Of a stretch of DNA of 64,000 nucleotides, positions 57,258-64,000 are shown piece by piece. The position numbers and the translations under genes were made by a program. Numbering within the stretch: the first letter of the stretch is position 1; each line of letters opens with the position of its first letter. The notes under the pieces are model-generated. The model searched no databases. It was not told the origin of the DNA and worked only from the letters and a program-made list of their open reading frames with translations. Source of the DNA: Endozoicomonas gorgoniicola. GTDB taxonomy: Bacteria; Pseudomonadota; Gammaproteobacteria; Pseudomonadales; Endozoicomonadaceae. Where the stretch lies: NCBI RefSeq assembly GCF_025562715.2, contig NZ_JAPFCC010000001.1:1816501-1880500 (forward strand), read 5' to 3'.

Positions 57258-58110
57258 CCTGTGTTCACGAGCATAGTCACCAATAATATGTTTTTTTTCC
57301 GAGGCATGTTATCAAAAACCATAGCTTCATTCTTTGATCACCCTAGCACAGAATTATTTCACAGTTTTTTTTCTTTGCTGTCGTAAAATTTCCTACACAC
57401 CTTATTCTAGGACATCAGCAAAAAAATCATGTCACATTGTCGCAAGGTCTCTATCGCTTATATTTGCCTGACCAGTTCATTGCCCTGTTTTAGAGCCTTT
57501 GTTCTGTCAGAAGATTAAAGCCAGTGCTATTCCAGAGCGTTAATAGATATAGTTGTCCAAGTTATACTCTCTGTCACCTTAAAGTAGGTTATAAGAAGCA
57601 ATATTGTTTATTAAAAAATAATTTTCAATTTTGCCTCGGCAAATTATTTGGGTCTTCTATAATCTTCTACTGATCAGGTACTTAGCCTAAGAAATATCTG
57701 ATTTTAAACGACAAGAATTTCTTCAACTTAGTTTTATTTCTTGTTACTGCAACTATGTCAAAGCCACTCGGCTGTTGTTCTTACAGTCAGTTTGTGACTT
57801 CGGCATGTACTTCTCTCTGGAGTTGTATCATGACGATCTTACCTTATTCAAAAACCTCTTCTTTGCACTCTGTCTATTTATCAAAACTGTCATCAAAATA
57901 TACGACATTCGTTTTATTACGATCAGATTAGGACTTAACTCAATTTAAGAACTTTTCTCTGGACTATTCATCTCAATTAATTCCTGTGTTCTGTTTTTCT
58001 TTACAAAAAACAGGATATTTCTTGGTCTGCAAAAAATACTTGCCAAATGCCCCTACGGTTGAGGATCGGCGGTAGCGTGTGTGCGAGTTCAGGTTTATCC
58101 GAGGTTTGAT
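57258..58110. promoter_or_regulatory. Long AT-rich intergenic region between luxR-type gene and tra operon
   Basis: About 850 bp, no ORF with support. A dyad AATTTTGCC-TC-GGCAAATT (57627-57645) sits 13 bp before a TATAAT (57658-57663), which could be a regulated promoter toward the tra genes. Otherwise nothing recognisable. Confidence 0.45.
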
Positions 58111-58683
58111 ATGAAAAAACGAGAAAAACGCTCCCAGCCTGCCCTGCTGACGCACTTTAATTTAAAGACGCATCAGGGGCAGAGAATGTGTCTGTGGATG
58201 GATTATCGTTTGAAAAACCTGCTGTTTATGCTGGAGGTGGTGTATTCGGAGAATCACGATCTGCAAGACTTGTCGATGAAAGCTATCGAGCAGATCACTA
58301 CAGAGCTGGAGGAACTGGATCGTTCCCTGCAAAATTTTGTGGACGAAGTGCCACTGCCTGCAAAAGCCGGAGTTTCCATCACCTACAACAAACCTAAAGA
58401 TTTCACCGTGCAATGCACAACGCCCCAGGCTATCACCTACGTGAACATTCTGAAGAATTATGACCTGTTGATTCAGAAGTGCGACCTACTGTGGCTGACA
58501 CGACAGTGGAGTCGCAAGGAGTCCAGAGAACCCATCCAGGAGTGGGCTAAAACCCTCTCTAAAGGCATTGATCTCTGCTCGGAACTGTTCTCCCCTCTGC
58601 GTCGCCAGTACATCCAATATCAGAAGCAGCATCATAGCGGTGATGAGAGTGAGCAAGCCAAGACTGATGTCAATCCGTCGTAA
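58111..58683 (+). CDS. Conjugative-element protein, PFL_4669/TIGR03761-like
   Basis: 190 aa from ATG 58111 (MKKREKRSQPALLTHFNLKT) with CGAGG upstream. An upstream GTG at 58081 in the same frame lacks a ribosome site. Resembles the ICE protein family PFL_4669 (TIGR03761): RMCLWMDYRLKNLLFMLEVVYSENHD, VSITYNKP, DLLWLTRQWSRKE. Its role in transfer is not known. It overlaps traH by 17 bp and is the first gene of the transfer operon visible here. Confidence 0.65.
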   Translation: MKKREKRSQPALLTHFNLKTHQGQRMCLWMDYRLKNLLFMLEVVYSENHDLQDLSMKAIEQITTELEELDRSLQNFVDEVPLPAKAGVSITYNKPKDFTVQCTTPQAITYVNILKNYDLLIQKCDLLWLTRQWSRKESREPIQEWAKTLSKGIDLCSELFSPLRRQYIQYQKQHHSGDESEQAKTDVNPS

Positions 58684-60085
58684 ATGTCTTTTCCGCTGCC
58701 TGTTTTTATGTTTGCTAATTGCCAGCAGTATAACTCTGGTTCAGGCCAGTTCCCTGCAACAGGAACTGAATAAAATGCTCAACAGCCTGTCCACTCAGTC
58801 AGACCCTGCCGTCTACCAAACTCAACGACGCGGGGTTATTTCCGGTGGCGCATTCCATGCCCGAACCCGTATCAACGAAACCAACCTGACCGGCTTTGTG
58901 CCACCGGAGTTTTCTGCCGGTTGTGGCGGGATAGACCTTTATGGCGGGTCGTTCTCGTTTATCAACAGCGAGCAATTCAACAAGCTGATTCGGGATATTG
59001 CCGGTAATGCTTCCGGTTATCTGCTGGGGCTGGCTATCAGTGCCATGAACGAGAAAGCCTACCAGCATATCGAAGCCCTGCAGGAAAAGATTATGCACCT
59101 GAACAGCCTCTTCTCTAACTCCTGCCAGATGGGACAAGGACTGGTGAACAGTATGCCCATGCCTGCGGCCATGAAGAAATTCCAGACGGACGCTTCACTG
59201 AATATCAGTCGAGCCAATGTTGCAGATACGTTTCAGTCGTTTACCGGAACAGGTTTATCTGACCGTGACCCGGTCAAAGCCTGGCGACAATCCGCCAGCC
59301 CTCTGGATCAGGAAAAGCTACTGGGCAACCTTGTCTGGAATGCCCTGAAGAAATCCTCAGCTATTACCGGCAATGAATATCGGGAAGCGGTCATGAGCCT
59401 TACCGGAACCATTATTGTCTCCATGAATCCCGGTGATACTCAACCGAAGCTGTTCAGCTATATCGGCAACCAACTCAAGGTGGAAGACCTGATTTATGGC
59501 TCGGAACAAGTGAGCTTGTACCGTTGCCAAGACCATTCCGGCTGCCTGTCCATGAATCTTGTTGATAAACAAAAGCTATCGGGGTTGGCAGAGCATTTAA
59601 CCCAACAACTCAATGCCCTTGCGGATCATTGGCATCAGAATGCCAGAAGCATTCTACAAACCGTCAACGGGGTATCAGCAACTGCCCTGCTGCACAATTT
59701 ACCTGTGGGTACAGGTGCCATGATTCGCAATTTAACGGCAGCGGATGTGCAATTAGCAAAGCTGTTTATCAACCAGGCTTCACCTCATATTGCGTTTTAT
59801 ATGGTGCATCAGTTTATTGAGGATTTGCACCAGATCACCACATCGATCATCAATATGGAAGGTGATTACCACCCCTTTGCCCAGCAGCTGCAAGCAACCC
59901 TGAACTCGTCACGCACTCAGTTGCACCGTGAATTGCAAAGACTGGGAGAGCGTTACGGTCGTTTCGGTGAATTGATTCAGGATTATCGTCATATGCTGGC
60001 GGTGGCAGAGCAGAAACGCTATCAAAAACTGCCACCGGCAAAGGCTGAGCGATCCCCCTCCCGCGTAAATCCGGCCAATCCATAA
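58667..60085 (+). CDS. traH: F-type conjugation protein TraH
   Basis: About 472 aa from ATG 58667 (MSIRRKCLFRCLFLCLLIAS), which gives a clean signal peptide ending QAS; other in-frame starts at 58643 or 58568 extend it without benefit. Family hallmark: CGGIDLYGGSFSFINSEQFNKLI (about residues 73-95), with paired Cys, and a C-terminal coiled region. TraH is a periplasmic/outer-membrane pilus-assembly factor of F-type type IV secretion. Overlaps the previous gene; 1 bp before traG. Confidence 0.85.
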   Translation: MSIRRKCLFRCLFLCLLIASSITLVQASSLQQELNKMLNSLSTQSDPAVYQTQRRGVISGGAFHARTRINETNLTGFVPPEFSAGCGGIDLYGGSFSFINSEQFNKLIRDIAGNASGYLLGLAISAMNEKAYQHIEALQEKIMHLNSLFSNSCQMGQGLVNSMPMPAAMKKFQTDASLNISRANVADTFQSFTGTGLSDRDPVKAWRQSASPLDQEKLLGNLVWNALKKSSAITGNEYREAVMSLTGTIIVSMNPGDTQPKLFSYIGNQLKVEDLIYGSEQVSLYRCQDHSGCLSMNLVDKQKLSGLAEHLTQQLNALADHWHQNARSILQTVNGVSATALLHNLPVGTGAMIRNLTAADVQLAKLFINQASPHIAFYMVHQFIEDLHQITTSIINMEGDYHPFAQQLQATLNSSRTQLHRELQRLGERYGRFGELIQDYRHMLAVAEQKRYQKLPPAKAERSPSRVNPANP

Positions 60086-60086
60086 C

Positions 60087-63000
60087 ATGGAAAGTATCTA
60101 CTCCATCGGAGATGCCCATTTTCTCTATACCGTTCTGAACGGCCTGGTGTTGATGGTCAGCAACCCTGACTTTCTGTTGACCATTAAAATCGGGTTTATC
60201 ATCGGTACCTTCTATCTGGCACTGCAGGGGTTAATGGCGGGTAAGTTTCCGGCGTTTCAACATTTACTGCTGAGTCTGCTGATCTATACGGCCCTGTTTG
60301 GTTTACCAACGGGAGGCAGTCGTTACAAAGGCATCGACGTGGATATATACGATGTGTACACCGACACCAACCGCAAAGTAGACAACGTACCCTTCGGCAT
60401 TGCTCTCACCGCCAGCATGCTCTCGACTCTGACCTGGAAAATGACTGAAATCTTTGAACAGGCTTTTCATACGACCGATGCCGTGAAACTGACCAGAAAT
60501 GGATACCTATCCAGCCTGACCCGGTTGATGGAAGCCCGCAGTAAGGCCATGAACCAGTTTCAAAATACACCTGCTCTGGCGCAGTCATGGCGCAATTACA
60601 TCAAAGAATGCACGTTGATCGGTATCGACCTGAACTACAAAACCACCCATGAGGTGTTCAGTAATGCTGATGTGATGGCGGCACTGGAATTTCAGTCAGA
60701 AGTTTTCGGCACCCTGATTTACCGCAATGGACAACCAACGTCCGTTACCTGCAATGAAGCCTTCGCCTGGCTAAAGCCCCGGCTCACCGCATGGTTTGAT
60801 CAACAGATTCAGCAAGACAATACGACTTCGGCAAGAAACCTGACACTGAGTTCAGCCCTGCAAGCGTTAAGCCAGGGTGCAGAATCCAGCCGTAACTTTA
60901 TGATGGCCTCTGCCCTTCTGCCCATTTATCACGATGCCACCATTGAGAAGCTTCAGGATATGCAGCAGCCTCAGGCGGCTATTATGACGCAGCAAGCCAT
61001 CCTTCAGCGCAATACCCAGTGGGCAGGTGAGCAACATCTGTTCCTGAGCAGTATGCGGGCGATGATGGCGTATATCGAAGGATTTGTGTTTGCGGTGACC
61101 CCATTGATGGGATTACTGGTCTGTGTCGGACTCTTTGGTGTACGACTGGCGTTTAAATATCTGATGCTGCTGTTATGGATTCAGCTTTGGATGCCGGTTC
61201 TGGCTATCAATAATCTCTACATCACACTGGTTTCACAGGGAGCGATGGCTGCACTGTCAGCCCCCATTACCAGCTTCACCGGTATTATTGAGTCGGGGCC
61301 AATTCTGGAGTATTGGTTAGGCGTCGGTGGACTAATGGCGGCTTCTACACCTGCATTGGTTCTGATGTTGCTCTATGGCAGTGCCATTACCGCTACTCAT
61401 CTTGCAGGCAGGATGCAGAGTGGCGATTTCGTGAATGAAAAAATCAGTTCGCCGGATATTATGATGCCCGGGGCTGCGGTCAATCAGCAGGCGGGCTGGA
61501 ATATTGGACCACAACAGGGAGCAACACGAGGGCAGATTGATCAGGTGGTTCCGGCTTTATCTGCCAGCAGTCATCTGTCCAGTCTCGTTCAATCAAAAGA
61601 TGCCGCAAGAAAATCTTCCGGGATGGCTTTTAGTCAGGCAACCAGCCATGCAATTCAACAGCGTTATGGCGACTCCATTGATAGTCGTGAATTGCGGCAG
61701 TTCAGCAGTAGCTTGAGCACAGGGGAAAGTCAGGTTACTCAGATGCGGGATGATTTGGCGAGGGATTTACAGAAGCAGTTTGGGCTGAGCTCTCAATCCG
61801 CAAAAGATATGGCTACCACCAAGATACTTGAAGCAGGGGGAGGCATTCAGAAAAATGGTCTCTTAGGTAGCTTGTTTGGTGTTAATGGTGGATACCAAAA
61901 ACAATGGTCAGGAGGAAGTCGCGCAATCAAGACAGAAGCGTTTCAGGATGCAATTTCATACTTAAACAAAGAAAGCTTTTCAAAAAACTGGAGTTCAAAT
62001 CTGCAAAAAGCTCTATCAATGGATGCCAGTAGCAGCAACTCCCACAGCTGGGTAAAAGAGCTGGGCATGAGCGATAACCAGTCCTACCAAAAAATGGCTC
62101 AGGAAAGCCTCAGTACTGAAAAAAGCTATGAACAGGCCAGCCAGTTGCAACAACAACTGGGACAAGCTCTGAATACGGGACCCGCTGTCTGGGCAAATCG
62201 TTTATCCTTTTCAGAATCGGCCATGAACACATTGCAGTCCAAGCCCTTTGACCCGGACTTTCAGCAGCAGGTAAACCACAACATGCAAAGATTCAGTGGC
62301 CAGTTCGCTAGCTCATCAGAAACATTGGCCGCCGCTCTGGTATCAACCTATTTAGACAGTCCCGATGAGAAAGATTTGGGGCGATTGAGTGAAGCTCTGC
62401 AGCAGTCTGGCATAATCAGTGCTGAATCTTTAAAAAGCAGTCCGGAGTCTAATCAAACTCTGGCTTCGCAAAAAAGCAGTGATGGTAGTCTTGCAAAATC
62501 AGTAAATGAAGTACTGCATCAACCCGAAAGCATCGACAGCGGTCAGGTCAGACAACACATTTCAGAATCCAGCCAGCTACCGGAACAAAAGGCTTTACAA
62601 GACACAAACCTTCAATCATCTGCCATACAGCAACTTCCTGAAGCTCTGCAGCCCCTGGCCAGAACATACAGCCAGTCCAGCCAATCTATCAGTGGTCAGT
62701 TTCAGCATTCAGGTCAAAGCAAACCCTATATTACAAGCCTGCTAAAACACAGTGCCTACGGAACTGCCCCTTCCACATCAGGCCCGGGACTCAAGCTGAC
62801 ATATAACGAAGCCTTTGATAGAGCAGTATCCCATGGCCTGACAGACCATCAGGCCGCTGCTTTTGCCTCAATGGTCAAAGATCGTGACCCCAGTTATGAA
62901 CGAAGTGCTGATCCGGAAGATCGTCGTCATCGTTTGGGGCAATCCATTGCTGAAATCAGCAGAGGCTGGGGTGATCATGGAGCTGTTTTAGGGCAGCATG

Positions 63001-63374
63001 CCTTCAATCATCTGACACATGCCGCTGACAATCCACAACATACCAATGCAGCACTTACTCTTATCGGAGAAATGAACCGGCTTTATCAGCCTGAACTGAG
63101 ACAGTATGAGCAGTCAGTTGGAGAGTTGCTGAAGGGACAATCTCTGCTCCCGATGGAAGGCAACTATCTTGATACAACGATGCCTCCTGAACACATAGGC
63201 AGCAATGTACTGGATCAACTTAACCAGCGCCAGACGGATAATAACCAGAGAGTGTTTGGCAGGCAGGACAAGGGTCTGTTCCAGGAAGCATCAAGCCGTT
63301 TATCGAGAACTCAGCGGGATATGAGCCAGAAATTATCAGGTTTAATTAAACCTGATTCCGGGCATCCTCCGTAA
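60087..63374 (+). CDS. traG: Mating-pair stabilisation protein TraG (F-type)
   Basis: 1095 aa. The N-terminal TraG_N membrane domain (residues 1-460) has hydrophobic segments near 20-45, 55-75, 330-400 and 410-440. The long C-terminal periplasmic part is rich in Gln/Ser (SSQSISGQFQHSGQSK). In F plasmids TraG acts in pilus assembly and, through its C-terminus, in mating-pair stabilisation and entry exclusion with TraS. Directly follows traH (1-bp gap). Full length. Confidence 0.88.
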   Translation: MESIYSIGDAHFLYTVLNGLVLMVSNPDFLLTIKIGFIIGTFYLALQGLMAGKFPAFQHLLLSLLIYTALFGLPTGGSRYKGIDVDIYDVYTDTNRKVDNVPFGIALTASMLSTLTWKMTEIFEQAFHTTDAVKLTRNGYLSSLTRLMEARSKAMNQFQNTPALAQSWRNYIKECTLIGIDLNYKTTHEVFSNADVMAALEFQSEVFGTLIYRNGQPTSVTCNEAFAWLKPRLTAWFDQQIQQDNTTSARNLTLSSALQALSQGAESSRNFMMASALLPIYHDATIEKLQDMQQPQAAIMTQQAILQRNTQWAGEQHLFLSSMRAMMAYIEGFVFAVTPLMGLLVCVGLFGVRLAFKYLMLLLWIQLWMPVLAINNLYITLVSQGAMAALSAPITSFTGIIESGPILEYWLGVGGLMAASTPALVLMLLYGSAITATHLAGRMQSGDFVNEKISSPDIMMPGAAVNQQAGWNIGPQQGATRGQIDQVVPALSASSHLSSLVQSKDAARKSSGMAFSQATSHAIQQRYGDSIDSRELRQFSSSLSTGESQVTQMRDDLARDLQKQFGLSSQSAKDMATTKILEAGGGIQKNGLLGSLFGVNGGYQKQWSGGSRAIKTEAFQDAISYLNKESFSKNWSSNLQKALSMDASSSNSHSWVKELGMSDNQSYQKMAQESLSTEKSYEQASQLQQQLGQALNTGPAVWANRLSFSESAMNTLQSKPFDPDFQQQVNHNMQRFSGQFASSSETLAAALVSTYLDSPDEKDLGRLSEALQQSGIISAESLKSSPESNQTLASQKSSDGSLAKSVNEVLHQPESIDSGQVRQHISESSQLPEQKALQDTNLQSSAIQQLPEALQPLARTYSQSSQSISGQFQHSGQSKPYITSLLKHSAYGTAPSTSGPGLKLTYNEAFDRAVSHGLTDHQAAAFASMVKDRDPSYERSADPEDRRHRLGQSIAEISRGWGDHGAVLGQHAFNHLTHAADNPQHTNAALTLIGEMNRLYQPELRQYEQSVGELLKGQSLLPMEGNYLDTTMPPEHIGSNVLDQLNQRQTDNNQRVFGRQDKGLFQEASSRLSRTQRDMSQKLSGLIKPDSGHPP

Positions 63375-63679
63375 GGTGTTCCACTCGCATCGATACCTCC
63401 TACCATTGGCAGTCCCGTTGTCGGGTTTATTCTTCTTTTTGGTCTCCATTGTTCATGGTCTTCTTGAACAGAGAAGTCTTCGGGGCAATTCCGGTTTAAA
63501 CGCCATAGCAGCAAAAAGCACACAGCAGAGAACAGGCTCCAGAACACCGGAGATCCTATAAGCTTCCACCAGTAGCCTGGTAACAAAAGCAGATAGGCTA
63601 ACTGCTCCATTAGCAGAGAACAAAAGATCAGGAATATAAGCCCTGCCATAAACCCTTTAATCTGTTTCATTAGATTCAT
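63311..63679 (-). CDS. Small inner-membrane protein, convergent to traG
   Basis: 122 aa from ATG 63679 (MNLMKQIKGFMAGLIFLIFC) with AGGTG upstream. Two membrane helices (about residues 8-35 and 42-60), then a soluble tail with the motif RINPTTGLPMVGGIDASGTPYGG. Similar short proteins with N-P-x-T-G-L-P-M occur beside conjugative regions; function unknown. Its 3' end overlaps the traG 3' end by 64 bp, an unusual tail-to-tail overlap. It lies between traG and traC on the opposite strand. Confidence 0.65.
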   Translation of the reverse strand: MNLMKQIKGFMAGLIFLIFCSLLMEQLAYLLLLPGYWWKLIGSPVFWSLFSAVCFLLLWRLNRNCPEDFSVQEDHEQWRPKRRINPTTGLPMVGGIDASGTPYGGCPESGLIKPDNFWLISR

Positions 63680-63759
63680 CGTCTTCACCTCCCAGTAGCT
63701 CTCTACTGAGTATTTACTTCCGTCAATCAACATAGTTCAAATTAGCCGGAAAATGCCGA

Positions 63760-64000
63760 ATGTTCGCCAATTCAAACACAACTGTGCCAATAGAACCTGA
63801 ATTCACAGATGCGCTTCTTACGACCCGGGCTTATGACCCTGAAGACAAACTCTTTTTATGCGACGACAAACACCTGTTTTTCGGTTTTCTCTGTATGCCG
63901 CTCAGTGGACTGGATTCCGGACTTGATGACCGGCTCAACGGCTTATTGAATCAGGACTGGCCGGGGAACGCGTTGCTGCAATGTGGACTGATTTCCAGCC
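63760..64000 (+). CDS. traC: TraC-like conjugation ATPase, N-terminal part (runs off window)
   Basis: 80 codons open to the window end from ATG 63760 (MFANSNTTVPIEPEFTDALL). The stretch TTRAYDPEDKLFLCDDKHLF then FGFLCMPLSGLD matches the start of F-type TraC (VirB4-like ATPase), which energises pilus assembly. The ATPase motifs lie outside the window. GGA lies 9 bases upstream. A competing ATG at 63753 in another frame stops after 15 codons. Confidence 0.65.
   Translation, partial: MFANSNTTVPIEPEFTDALLTTRAYDPEDKLFLCDDKHLFFGFLCMPLSGLDSGLDDRLNGLLNQDWPGNALLQCGLISS

Noticed and set aside
1..64000. tRNA or rRNA genes as an integration site
   Set aside because: None recognised by eye on either strand; a tRNAscan run would be needed to exclude a diverged one.

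Overview
The window looks like a genomic island, or an integrated conjugative element or plasmid, of a gammaproteobacterium. A marine, host-associated Oceanospirillales of the Endozoicomonas type is the best guess. That guess rests on the F-type Tra proteins, the integron, moderate GC and very dense IS and group II intron load; no rRNA or housekeeping marker fixes the taxon. Mobile DNA makes up most of the sequence.

Left part (1-21738): three Tn3-family elements are nested or abutted. A chromosomal-type PTS gene (HPr/enzyme I) is cut by the left end of Tn-1 (38-bp IR at 995). Tn-1 carries an IS3 remnant, a 2-oxoglutarate/Fe(II) oxygenase, a LysE-type exporter and a tnpA truncated by the end of Tn-2 (IR at 5547). 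The Tn-2 transposase is itself split by an IS200-like element and then truncated by Tn-3. Tn-3 (8837-21738) has both 38-bp IRs, tnpA (split by IS1), a res site and tnpR. Its cargo is the most notable module of the window: an SF2 helicase with a C-terminal PD-(D/E)XK nuclease (1437 aa) followed by an Argonaute-like protein (about 779 aa). This is the architecture of the DdmDE plasmid-elimination system. An unrecognised 240-aa gene follows it. The same AT-rich palindrome precedes both the helicase gene and the 240-aa gene, which suggests shared regulation.

Middle part (21739-47345): an integron. An IntI-type tyrosine recombinase lies at 46395-47345 with a LexA-like box over its promoter. To its left is an attI region and a cassette array whose attC sites all read leftward, away from intI. 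Five of the six attC sites contain the same 1934-bp group IIC-attC intron, always at the same point of the core site and always antisense to the attC orientation. A sixth intron copy lies in inverted orientation at the left edge. Cassettes encode small proteins (DUF2442/DUF4160 pair, several unknowns), and one has no ORF. IS1380 (two copies), IS1182, an IS4-superfamily element and an IS110-family element have invaded the array. The IS1182 element joins two unrelated introns and marks the probable breakpoint of an inversion.

Right part (47346-64000): plasmid- or ICE-like backbone. A cupin gene, a large TOPRIM/helicase replication protein (CyRepA1-like) split by IS66, an ISL3 element, a LuxR-type regulator with a SET-domain gene, and the start of an F-type conjugation operon (PFL_4669-like, TraH, TraG, then TraC running off the end).
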